This document shows positions 1 through 9,100 of a stretch of DNA of 43,917 nucleotides, piece by piece. Source of the stretch: Anaerolineae bacterium (GTDB lineage: Bacteria > Chloroflexota > Anaerolineae > Promineifilales > Promineifilaceae); assembly GCA_028277515.1 (NCBI GenBank), contig JANQGC010000084.1:1-43917 (forward strand), in the 5' to 3' direction. The notes below the pieces were generated by a model that did no database searches, was not told where the DNA came from, and saw only the letters and a program-made list of their open reading frames with translations. The translations under genes and the position numbers were made by a program. Every line of letters begins with the position of its first letter. Within the stretch, counting starts at the first letter, position 1.

Positions 1-56
1 CAAATGTTAGCAGCGAGAAAAAAAGCGCAAGTGAGCAGTGTTGAATGGGTTTAACC

Positions 57-83
57 AGGTGGCTGTCGCGCCACCTTTTCTTT
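57..83 (+). terminator. Intrinsic terminator or attenuator before the giant secreted protein
   Basis: A 7-bp stem (AGGTGGC at 57-63 pairing with GCCACCT at 70-76) with a 6-nt loop is followed by a T-rich tail (TTTTCTTT). It lies only 25 nt before the start codon at 108. It either ends a gene upstream of the window or acts as a leader attenuator for the downstream gene; the sequence cannot separate these. Confidence 0.6.
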
Positions 84-107
84 CTAAGGTAGGGGAGGAC
101 CAATCCC

Positions 108-3100
108 ATGAGAAGAATTGCATTATTGTTCCTGGTTGGGCTGATGTTGATTGCCCTTATATTACCAGGCATGCTGGCCGCTGAGGATGAACCGGCTGTG
201 GTTCGAGGCGCGGCGTATGCGGCCGGCGACGGCAGTCCCATCGTTTATGAAAACCACAAGGTAGCAAATGTCGAAGAAGCTTTCGCCAATCTGACCCATC
301 GCGGGGAGTGGATGGGCTTTAATCTGGGTTTGCAGCCGGCGGTGCAGCGGCAGCTTGAACTGTTTCCACCACCTTTTGACAGCCATATCCAGGGCATGGC
401 GCGCTCGCCGCGCGTGGGCCAGGCGCCCGTTTTTTACATGGCGGTCAGCGGCACACCGGAAGATGAAGACTCATATGCTGCCTTGCTGGTGGTGCAGATG
501 GGCTCGCGTGCCCAACATGGAGAAAGGTTAGGTTCTAACCGCTTGCAGCAGGGCAAGGAGACGACTTCTACCTTTCCTGATCCAGGACTTGGCCGGGACC
601 GCGTCGTGAAAATCATCGAATATCCCTATCAAAAACATCCTTCCGGTATCTCCATGGTGGGCGACATTCTTGCTGTGCCTAATGGTGGAAACAGTGCAGT
701 GCGTAAGGGAGCCGGAGAAATCCGGGTCATGTTCTATGATTGCAGCGATCCCTTGAATCCGGTGGAAATGCCGGAGGTTGAACTGCTGCTCAAAGCAGGT
801 AATGATGTGCCCAAATTGTTCACGCTGCCCAATGAAGTACAACAATACATGGACTACAACAATACAACGCAGGCGTATATGGCGGATCTTTTTCAGCAAT
901 TGGGGGGTATCGATCTTGGTTATGATGCGACAATCACCCAATATGGCGCACGCGTCTGGCTTATTACCGATGGCGAAAAGAAATATGCTTTGCATTTGGA
1001 GGAGAAAGACTCCCATTTTTATCTAAATGTGTATCATGCCTGGGAGAAGCCATTGATCCTGGGACTTGAGCATGAAAGCGCCCTCAATAGTCTCAATCTG
1101 AGCGAAACGCTGCAAGATGCGCTGGCCACTGTGCATGTTGTTGTCGGCGATGATGCAGTGATCAAGGAAAACGGTGAGGATAGTTGGCTTATTGAGGATA
1201 CCGTAGGGGCGGACGAGGTCGTGGTGTATACGATTGAGAAGAAGGGCAAGTATTTGCATGTCTACGGCGCGCCGGTCAAGCCCCCATGGTCGGACGGTGC
1301 GCAGGGCGTGGGAATTACAAAATTGCCGGCAACGGCCGAATACCCTGACGGCCGTTTCTTACTTGTGCGCAACACAGGCAATAAGGCCCACTACCATTGG
1401 TCTAATCAGGGGACTTTTTCTGAGGGACTGATGTGGACGGATTACCAGGAATTGAGCACAGAACGGAGGTATGACTTATCTACAACACCGCCAACGCGCG
1501 TACCCGATCTGGAAGTATTACTCACCCAGGGATATTGGCAAGATAGTAAGCCGCGCTTCCAGAATCTGACCTTTGTCGACCAGGCGGACGGCGCTTTGTA
1601 CTTGATTGGAGCCATCAACACAGAGGGTTTTTCACCGGCGATCACCATGTTTGGCGAGGATGAGCTTTATTTAATTAAGCTGCACAACCAGGATCAACCG
1701 GGGAATCTGACGATGACGGCCGCTTTGGATTCGGAAAAGATGCTGCGCAGCCCGGGACAGCGCCGCTACTGGCAGTGGCCCACCAAGCTGTTCGAGGACC
1801 GCTGGTATTACTTTGAGGAATATTGGCTGTCGATTCCGTGGCCACCCGACTGGCTGGGCCTGGTTCTGGGCACGACCCTCGATCTTGATGCAGTCAAGCC
1901 AATGAGCAAGCGCACCCAGGCCAATTTTAATGCCGGCGCAACCGCTTACGTGACGCCATCGGGAGAGCTGCTCTATTACGGCGTGCATCATTGGGCGGAT
2001 GGCAATCCCGGCAAGGGCACTGAACCGTGGACGCTGCACGGACCGGACAGCTTCCAATCAAAAGATTATGTGAAAATGGCTGAACTGGCGCATGAAAATG
2101 TGGCCGCCAGTGGCACTTGCGGCGACCCGCAGTTCCGCAACAATCATTTAGGCGGTCCTTATATCGTGCAAGATCCCTCCCGTGGCGTGGATATTTATGG
2201 CGAGGTTTACAGCGTTGAACCGTGGGTCAGGATGTATGAGGATGATGATTACGCCGGGCACATGGTGCTGGTCGATTATGAGTGGCAAGGGGCGGATGAT
2301 TACGACATCTTCAAGTATTTGGATGGCGGTTACAATGAGTGCCGCGACCGCTATTATGACGATCCAAGAGGGGGTTGGGATGGTTTTTCAAACTGTATGT
2401 CTTCCTTCCGTTGGTGCGGCCCGTCGGGGGCGACTTTGACCTTCTTCGACAACGCCCGCCATAAGCCATGCAGCAAAAGCTCTTGCAAGGATGACCTCGT
2501 TCTGACCGGGAACGGTTCTGCATTCTCCCAATCTTTGCAGGATAACTCTTTTAAGGAAGAAGCGGACTCCGTGCTGCTTGATTGGACGCCGCCGGCCGAA
2601 AATTATGCGTGGCAAGTCAGTTCCGGTGCGGGATCGTTGGTGGCTGACTGCCGGAATCCGGCGATGACCCATTACTATCCGGGTATAGACAGCACAACCG
2701 ATACGGTGCAGTTGACGTATACCAGGGATGCGGCCGTGCATGTGTTCACCACAGATATCAAGAACGAGCCGCCGGACCCGGGATTCATCTCTCTCAAGTT
2801 TGACAATCGTTGCCCGGAAACCGGGCAGGCGATTAACCTGGATGGCGCCTGGACTATCTCCGCATCGCAGCCGGTCACGCCGACGATTTCAGTCGACTGG
2901 GGTGATGGTGTGACGGACACGGGAAGCAGCCCGCGAGCCGAGAGCTTTAACGATCCATATCGCGGCAGCTTCGCCTTCACGCATCATTATACTGCCTATG
3001 GCACATATACCGTGCAGGTGTGTGCGGAAGGTGCCTTTGCCGGTTTCTGCGATCAGCATCAGATTGAAGTGGAGCAGGCCCCGTTCCTCCTGGTTCCCAT

Positions 3101-5063
3101 TAATGATCGCGAAATAGATGAGGGCGGCGTGGTGATCGGTCGCCTGGCCCGCTATCTTGAAACTGGCGGAGTCAATATAGAAGAGGCGACCATCAATTGG
3201 GGGGACAAAACGGGTGATAAAACGGGGCAGATTACTGATTTAGGCGGCGGTAGGGGCGAAATCCATGGCAGCCATATTTATGCAGATGACGGCGTGTACC
3301 GGGTCCTGGTTTGCGTGCAAGGAAATGACGACTCCAACCACTGCGGCACTTTTGTGGTCACGGTGAACAATGTAGATCCCTCCGGCCTTGAGGCGGGGGC
3401 TGACCGGGTGGTGGACGAAGGCGCGCTTGTTCAGCTTGGTCCTGTGCGTGTCAGCGATCCGGGATACGATTGCACAAGCTGCGAGCCGGAGACGGTGGAG
3501 AGTTTTACAGCAACAATCGATTGGGGAGATGGTAATCAAGAACCAACGGAGGAGATCATTATCGAAAGGACGCCAGGTGGTTTCACCATACCAACTTCGG
3601 CGACGATTACGGCAGAGCATCATTACGCTGATAACGGCCGATACGACGTGGAAATATGTGTTATGGACGATGATGAGGGTCAAATTTGCGATGGGTTTGC
3701 TGTGGATGTGAACAACGTCCAACCTTCCCTTGATGCAGGACCTGACCAGGTTGTCTATGAAGGGGATGTGGTCAACCTGGACCTGGCAACCTTCAGCGAT
3801 CCGGGCTTTGACTGTGCGGCTTGCGGGACAGTGGAGGATTTTACGGCAACAATCGATTGGGGGAGCGGCTCGGAGCTGGAAGAGTTGGCGGTGTCGGAAA
3901 CACCAGGGGGTGAGGCTGTTCTGACGACAGGTGGTTTTATCATGGAGAAGATGGTCCTGGCGCCGCCAGGCCATTATTCGCTGACGCTTTGCGTGGCAGA
4001 TGATGAGGGCGCGCAAGCGTGCGACGCAGTCAAGGTCCAGGTGTTGCATGGATTCCTGCGCCTATGTGCCTATGGCAACAGTGACCGTTTTTATAAGGAC
4101 GATGGCATCAGCAGCACACGGGATTATGGCGTTTACTATGGACTGGGGGCTGCTCTGTTCATGGCCAGACAGGCAACGGCCGATTGTGCGCTTTCCTATG
4201 CAGGAGTGCCCGGGCAACAGCGGAGCAGCGGCATCGGCGCAAGAGGGCCGGTGCGGATGCAAAGTGAGGTTGTCGTCTCCGGTGAGGTCCTGAGCCTGGG
4301 GGGCAATATCTATGTCGGGAAAACGGGGCAGGTCAGCGGACCGGTGACGGCCGACGGCAATGTGACAGTGAGCAAGTATGGATTGGTTGATAATGACATT
4401 GCCTCAGGGGGCCGGGTGTATGTGCAGAAGTACGCGACGGTGAACGGAAATATCAGTGCTGCGGGACGGGTCTGGGTTGACCGCCGCGCAGAGGTGGCCG
4501 GCCGTATCAGCCGCTATGCGGAGCCGCCAATGATCAATCCCATTACCTGGGTGGAACTGCACGTACAGCCCGGCCGTGAGAATGTCACAGTAGGGCGTGG
4601 GGAGCGTGCGCTGCTGAATGAAGGGGCGTATCGGGATTTGAGAGTGAGGCGCGACGGCCAATTGACATTGACATCCGGACATTATAGATTCCGTTCGATC
4701 AAGCTGGAGCGAGGGGCAAGGTTGTTAATTGACCTGGCGGCCGATCCGGGCACGATTGTCATTGATGTGGCCGGGCGGGTGGAGATGCAACGGGATGTGC
4801 AGATGGCCTTTGTTGCCGCGGGTGAACCGGAAGACATCCTCTTTCGCGTCGCGCGGCGGTCGCTGGAGGACAATTATTGGGGAAGCGCGGTGCGTTTGGA
4901 CAGGCGAGGACATTATCTGGGCACGTTCCTTGTCCCATATGGAACGATTCGTCTGGGTGAGGAAGCGCGTTTGGAGGGTGCTTTATACGGCCGTCGGGTG
5001 AGGATCGGCAGAGAGGCGACAATAATAGGTAAGCCGGCGCGTGATCTGTTTGCGGAGGAATAG
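108..5063 (+). CDS. Giant secreted PKD-domain protein with beta/gamma-crystallin-like and bactofilin-like parts
   Basis: This 1651-aa protein begins with a signal peptide (MRR, hydrophobic stretch to about residue 22, AA before EDE). Residues 30-690 are an unrecognised beta-rich region. Residues about 705-795 resemble a beta/gamma-crystallin pair (RMYEDDDYAG, later SSFRW and LTFFDN). Four PKD-like domains follow at about 895-990, 993-1090, 1095-1203 and 1207-1313, each with a DWGDG/NWGD/DWGSG motif and an HHY- or H-containing strand. Cysteine pairs (CTSC, CAAC) recur in the last two. Residues about 1385-1475 have short bactofilin-like repeats with alternating Val and Gly (IYVGKTGQVSG, VYVQKYATVNGN), and residues 1490-1643 continue as a likely beta-helix. 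A GGGGAGGACC ribosome-binding site precedes the ATG. A cell-surface or matrix role is inferred; no catalytic site was recognised. Confidence 0.85.
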   Translation: MRRIALLFLVGLMLIALILPGMLAAEDEPAVVRGAAYAAGDGSPIVYENHKVANVEEAFANLTHRGEWMGFNLGLQPAVQRQLELFPPPFDSHIQGMARSPRVGQAPVFYMAVSGTPEDEDSYAALLVVQMGSRAQHGERLGSNRLQQGKETTSTFPDPGLGRDRVVKIIEYPYQKHPSGISMVGDILAVPNGGNSAVRKGAGEIRVMFYDCSDPLNPVEMPEVELLLKAGNDVPKLFTLPNEVQQYMDYNNTTQAYMADLFQQLGGIDLGYDATITQYGARVWLITDGEKKYALHLEEKDSHFYLNVYHAWEKPLILGLEHESALNSLNLSETLQDALATVHVVVGDDAVIKENGEDSWLIEDTVGADEVVVYTIEKKGKYLHVYGAPVKPPWSDGAQGVGITKLPATAEYPDGRFLLVRNTGNKAHYHWSNQGTFSEGLMWTDYQELSTERRYDLSTTPPTRVPDLEVLLTQGYWQDSKPRFQNLTFVDQADGALYLIGAINTEGFSPAITMFGEDELYLIKLHNQDQPGNLTMTAALDSEKMLRSPGQRRYWQWPTKLFEDRWYYFEEYWLSIPWPPDWLGLVLGTTLDLDAVKPMSKRTQANFNAGATAYVTPSGELLYYGVHHWADGNPGKGTEPWTLHGPDSFQSKDYVKMAELAHENVAASGTCGDPQFRNNHLGGPYIVQDPSRGVDIYGEVYSVEPWVRMYEDDDYAGHMVLVDYEWQGADDYDIFKYLDGGYNECRDRYYDDPRGGWDGFSNCMSSFRWCGPSGATLTFFDNARHKPCSKSSCKDDLVLTGNGSAFSQSLQDNSFKEEADSVLLDWTPPAENYAWQVSSGAGSLVADCRNPAMTHYYPGIDSTTDTVQLTYTRDAAVHVFTTDIKNEPPDPGFISLKFDNRCPETGQAINLDGAWTISASQPVTPTISVDWGDGVTDTGSSPRAESFNDPYRGSFAFTHHYTAYGTYTVQVCAEGAFAGFCDQHQIEVEQAPFLLVPINDREIDEGGVVIGRLARYLETGGVNIEEATINWGDKTGDKTGQITDLGGGRGEIHGSHIYADDGVYRVLVCVQGNDDSNHCGTFVVTVNNVDPSGLEAGADRVVDEGALVQLGPVRVSDPGYDCTSCEPETVESFTATIDWGDGNQEPTEEIIIERTPGGFTIPTSATITAEHHYADNGRYDVEICVMDDDEGQICDGFAVDVNNVQPSLDAGPDQVVYEGDVVNLDLATFSDPGFDCAACGTVEDFTATIDWGSGSELEELAVSETPGGEAVLTTGGFIMEKMVLAPPGHYSLTLCVADDEGAQACDAVKVQVLHGFLRLCAYGNSDRFYKDDGISSTRDYGVYYGLGAALFMARQATADCALSYAGVPGQQRSSGIGARGPVRMQSEVVVSGEVLSLGGNIYVGKTGQVSGPVTADGNVTVSKYGLVDNDIASGGRVYVQKYATVNGNISAAGRVWVDRRAEVAGRISRYAEPPMINPITWVELHVQPGRENVTVGRGERALLNEGAYRDLRVRRDGQLTLTSGHYRFRSIKLERGARLLIDLAADPGTIVIDVAGRVEMQRDVQMAFVAAGEPEDILFRVARRSLEDNYWGSAVRLDRRGHYLGTFLVPYGTIRLGEEARLEGALYGRRVRIGREATIIGKPARDLFAEE

Positions 5064-5380
5064 TAAAGATTTGGGGAAAATAACCGGTTGTCAGGGGTTG
5101 GACGGCCGAATGTTTTACCTTGCAGTCCCAAAACGCAACAAAATGTCACAATAAATGACTTTGATTTCAGAACTCTGTTTTGCGATAGAAATCAGCTTGA
5201 AAAAAGTAACAAGCGCGAAGTTGGATTTTGTCTCAAAAGTGGACGTTTTTCGGACGACCGAATTAGCTTCTCTGGAGACTATCGTTGATAACAGATTCAC
5301 CACCCATCCACGTGATTTGTGAAACTTATTAAGATTAGCTATGATATTGATGTAGAGGCGTGAACAGGTTTTCGAGAGAG
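5064..5380. other. Gene-poor spacer, no supported gene
   Basis: AT-richer sequence after the giant secreted gene. Short open frames exist on both strands but lack ribosome-binding sites and recognisable products. No terminator with a clear T tail was found just after the upstream stop codon. Confidence 0.5.
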
Positions 5381-5429
5381 TTCGTAACCGTGACGGGTGG
5401 TCTATCCGCGACTTATTTACAAGTTAATG

Positions 5430-5633
5430 CTAACGCCCTGTAATAGAGCAGCCGCACCAGAGGCGACGTTTAGCACCTTTCGGAATACTTCCAATACGGA
5501 TTCTGTGTCGATGTCCGTGAATGCAAGTCCATTCGAAATGCGAATTATTGACAGCGTCGTTAAACGCCCGTTGTAACTGATTTCTAATTTGATGCCGGCT
5601 CATGCCGGGTCTGATGACGATTTTTCTATGCAT
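5430..5633 (-). CDS. Small Cys/His-rich basic protein inside the inverted-repeat element
   Basis: This 67-aa ORF starts with ATG preceded by AAAGGAGAG at a 5-7 nt spacing, one of the best ribosome-binding sites in the window, which argues that it is translated. The protein is strongly basic. Its second half has TCIHGHRHR and then WCGC, a C-x2-H-x-H plus C-x-C arrangement that could bind zinc. No family was recognised. Because it fills most of the space between the element's inverted repeats, it is probably the element's cargo. It could be a DNA- or RNA-binding protein, or a relic of a longer transposase-linked gene. Confidence 0.45.
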   Translation of the reverse strand: MHRKIVIRPGMSRHQIRNQLQRAFNDAVNNSHFEWTCIHGHRHRIRIGSIPKGAKRRLWCGCSITGR

Positions 5634-5649
5634 CAGTACTCTCCTTTAC

Positions 5650-5681
5650 CTATGGCTGGCTGTTGGAGCAGCTAGTCATAG
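5650..5681 (+). repeat. 13-bp-stem hairpin just upstream of the small ORF
   Basis: CTATGGCTGGCTG (5650-5662) pairs with CAGCTAGTCATAG (5669-5681) across a 6-nt loop. The two non-Watson-Crick positions are G-T on the plus strand, so all 13 pairs form in plus-strand RNA, whereas the minus strand has C-A mismatches there. This asymmetry suggests function in a plus-strand transcript or in single-stranded DNA of that strand. Confidence 0.5.
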
Positions 5682-5780
5682 GTGATTGGCGAGATAGACC
5701 ACCCGCTACGATCACGAAAAACTACAAATTAACAAACAGGATTAGGGAATTCTGGCCCGTGCATGTTTATTGCAACACCC

Positions 5781-5808
5781 TTGATCCGATCAAGGAATTG
5801 AGTACAAT
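5781..5808 (+). promoter_or_regulatory. Candidate sigma70 promoter for a short transcript
   Basis: TTGATC (5781-5786) and TACAAT (5803-5808) are separated by 16 bp. The -35 lies in a palindrome, CTTGATC-C-GATCAAG (5780-5794). Transcription would begin near 5815 and meet an intrinsic terminator about 65 nt later. Confidence 0.35.
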
Positions 5809-5814
5809 AAATAT

Positions 5815-5891
5815 TACGAGACAGTATTAGATTTCCTGTCTAGCCCTGTCATTCGTCCAGTCGCTAGTTGCCCGCTAGCGGCTATTTTATT
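5815..5891 (+). ncRNA. Candidate small RNA of about 77 nt with its own promoter and terminator
   Basis: The predicted transcript contains a 6-bp hairpin (AGACAG 5819-5824 with CTGTCT 5836-5841) and a terminator-like hairpin (GTCGCTAG 5860-5867 with CTAGCGGC 5875-5882, one G-U pair, 7-nt loop) followed by TATTTTATT. No open frame of note lies inside. The unit sits between the inverted-repeat element and the 3' end of the large HigA-fusion gene. No RNA family was recognised, and the start is predicted only from the promoter hexamers. Confidence 0.3.
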
Positions 5892-6110
5892 GCCAAATAT
5901 CAGCCCATTTGCTAGAAATCACCTTTTTCAATTAGCATCAATCATTACAAAAAACCGTATATATGGGGGTGTATCTTGCTACATCCCCCAGATGTTCCGC
6001 AACGAGCAGATTATAGCATGCAGCAAATCAATGATCAAGCGATTTAGAACATTAATTCTACACACCTCTCCCATTGGCGCAGATCTCCCACATGAACCCA
6101 GTTCCCGCCA

Positions 6111-9100
6111 TCAACGGCGAAGCCTCTTTGCGATGCTCGCTTTAGAATCCTCCCGTCTGGCTTCACGCTGGTAGGTCGCGGCAATGCTCTCGAGAACTCC
6201 CCCGACATAGGGATAGTCGAAGTGCAAGCGCTCAGCCCAGTTACGATATTTCGTTGCGAGCTCGCGTTCCTGATCACCCCCTTCACCCCGCCAGTGAAAG
6301 CCACGAGAGTTGTAAACGCCAATTTGAAACCCCCTGCTGATTTCTGGAGATGCTATTCCTTCCATGGCCTCGCAGACCGCTTCAGGGGGCCATATGCCGC
6401 TCTCGTCCTCTGGCGCCTTGGTGAGAAGCTGACCAAGGCAGTGATCACCAATATCGGCACGAGCATACTCCCAGCATAGTCGCCGAACCTCGGCAAGCCA
6501 TCGAGCGAGTGCAGTGGAGTTAATCGTCCCATTTTCCTCTGTGCCGGGAATCTTCTTCATCTGGCCGAGAAGGCGGTGAGCTGCCAAGGCCACCGCCGCT
6601 CGCTGCTCGGGATCCTCGAGCAGCCATTCTGGCGGGTCCTCTCCATCGTCACTGCGTTTATAGGCGAGTGCTACTGCCTGTACGAATAATGCGGGTGATT
6701 CCGCGATCTGACTTTCAAGGTTTGGAATTCCATGTTCACTATCATCAAGAGCGTTGATATAGAGGAACTCTAGGTGGGCCATTTCATTACGTGTGACACC
6801 CGCTCGGCCATCAAGTGAATTCAGTGCCTCGGAAATATAATAGCGGTCGAGTTCGTATTGACCAGTTGGTTCGGCATTTACCGTGGCAACGTCGCGCAAC
6901 AATCGTTTGAGGCGAGAAGTCTCGATATTCTTAAAATCCATGTGAACTGAGTGAAAAGCCGCGCGCGGCCGCTGCGCCTCTAGAAGGCGATCGATTATTT
7001 CGGTAAGCTCAGCAGCCGTGTGCCGACTCCAAGACGGGAGCACTTCTTCCCAGTATCCAGAGCGAAAATCGTCACCAAAATGATCTAGAAGATGCCAAGT
7101 TGATGCCTGGAACGGCGCGCATATAAACAACCGTTTACGTTCTACTTTAGATAGCTCATCAGCGGCGACCTGCAGTGTCTCGGTGCGCAAATCGTCCTCG
7201 ATCGCTACCAGGAAACCGTGCAGACACCCCTCGAGCTTGTTCTGGAGGTCTCCGTTAATGGCAAGACAGCGCTGAATAAAATCGACACGAGGTTTAATAC
7301 CAGTAATACACGAAGCTGCATAACGGCCGACTGTGCCTGCGGCGCTGCTGACAGTCAGCAATTCCTTAACACCATCGAACCCGCGCACGGTCCAGATTTC
7401 AAGCATCGCATCGCGGCGTAACTGGTCAATCCGCTCTTCACGCTTCCGATAGTCGAGGTCTTCCTCTTCGATCTCTTCAGCTGATTCCTGCACCCACTGA
7501 TCGGCAAATAACCAACCATGACGGATTACTGGATCGCGAGGCCGAAGACTTTTATAAGCTTCGTGGGCACGATCGCGTGTCGATCCACCCAGATTTCGGC
7601 GGCGGCCATGCCGGGTGAAGGCAAACCTCCGGATGCGCTCGCGCAGTTCCGCTCTAGCGGCTTCATCTGCATGATGGGACCATTCATCGATCAGATCCCA
7701 AACCTTGGTTTGGTCCCCCTCAAGCATGCCCTGCAGAGACTCGACTAGATCGCCCAGCGTATTCTCGTCGTGGGACGGCCAAGCGAGCATGAGATCAAGA
7801 GCTTTTCTGGTGAAGTCGTAGCTTTCCTTGCGAGTAACGACCTGCCCAGCCCCGGATGCGTCGCTGCGCCAGCGGGGCTTGTAGCTATAGTGCCCGATCC
7901 TGGTGCCTGGCCTGATTTGCTCGATACAGATCTTCCAGCCGATATCTGGGAAGCGTTGGATAAGCATCTCCAATGCTTTGACCCTCTGCTCCACAGAGGC
8001 CGCTGTTTGCGGTACCCATGACCTGAAGATAGCCTGAATACTGGCAATTGGCTTATTCATCCAGTTGTCGTCGATCTTCGGTCCGGAGAGTTTGGCAAGG
8101 ATAGCCGACACGCGTAGGAGGTTTTGCGGTTTCCAGACAAGGCATTCCAGCGCCCAGAGAAGCCCCGTCCGGGAAGGCGATGCCAACAGTAAGCCGCTGT
8201 CCACTGGCTTGAGAAGACCGAAAACGACAGGAGCGTCACTCTTCAGGTCCGCTTCAATAATACTTAGGAACTCATTGGGCGCAGCTTCTGCGTAGCGTGG
8301 CAAGTCTCCGTCGTGGGAGAGCATCCTCTCCAGTGTCAATGGCGTTAAGAGTCTATGGATCAGAGCTGTAATGCGACCTTCGATATCAATGCCGAGATGC
8401 TCTTGGAACAGATTGTTGCCGTGAACGGATAGGATGACGAGTGACTCACAGATACCCTCGCGCAACGCGCCTGAGTAATCACGCTTTTTGCCGTATGCGG
8501 CCGCGGCCCACCTGTCCTCTTCCGGCAGTTCAAGCGCCGGGTCGGACTCTGAAAGGACGTATTCGGCAGAGTAGAAGAACCGGTCGAGGTTCGCCCTTGT
8601 GACCATCCCTGCAACTCCAAACAAGGCGTCGATCTTAGAGGCGACACCCCTGTACTGTCCAGCAGACCATACTGGACTGTCATCGACTCTCAACAGACGC
8701 GAGATATCATCTTCGATAACTTCATGCTTTCGATCCGCTATGTAGGAGACGATCTCGCGATCTGCTTCCGACTCGACATGCCAAGCACCGATGAGAGCCA
8801 ATGGCACGAGATTCTTTGCGGCGTCGTTATCGCCGGCCCAAGACGGCGTTCTTATCGCTAAATTCTGCGAGAGCCGGCGGCGCAGGATCGTTGGCGAACG
8901 ACCCGACTCCAATGCAAGTCGCTCGATTTCGCCGTTCTCGAGTCCCATGGCTGTGAGCCCCTCTTTGAAGTCTTCGTAGCCGAGTAGATCGAGCGCAATG
9001 TCAGCATTTGTATCGACCGCATTGCGTGGGCGGAAAACGATGCAGTGAAGTCGGTGATGGGCATCGGCGAGTTCGCGTTCGGCGTCTTCGGAAAGGACAA

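Larger units (their letters stand above)
5381..5718. mobile_element. 338-bp element with 26-bp terminal inverted repeats (MITE-like)
   Basis: The 26 bases at 5381-5406 and the reverse complement of 5693-5718 match at 22 of 26 positions without gaps; the inner 13 (CGGGTGGTCTATC at 5394-5406) are identical. The repeats enclose a minus-strand ORF (5430-5633) with a good ribosome-binding site and a subterminal hairpin (5650-5681). No target-site duplication was seen. The size and ends suit a miniature inverted-repeat element carrying a small cargo gene, but no transposase is present and the family was not recognised. Paired regulatory sites are an alternative. Confidence 0.5.

Noticed and set aside
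1..90. Cyclic-di-GMP-type riboswitch before the first gene
   Set aside because: The conserved loop and receptor motifs are absent; only the terminator-like hairpin is clear.
3240..4049. 269-codon open frame antisense to the PKD protein
   Set aside because: It lies wholly inside a well-supported gene, has no ribosome-binding site and no recognisable domain.
5405..5600. Integron attC-like cores (GTTAAAC and CTAACGCC) around the small ORF
   Set aside because: The R' and R'' core pairing does not fit in the right orientation, and no integrase is present.
5890..6174. 94-codon plus-strand open frame next to the HigA-fusion gene end
   Set aside because: It overlaps the 3' end of that gene, has no ribosome-binding site, and its start lies at the tail of a terminator-like hairpin.
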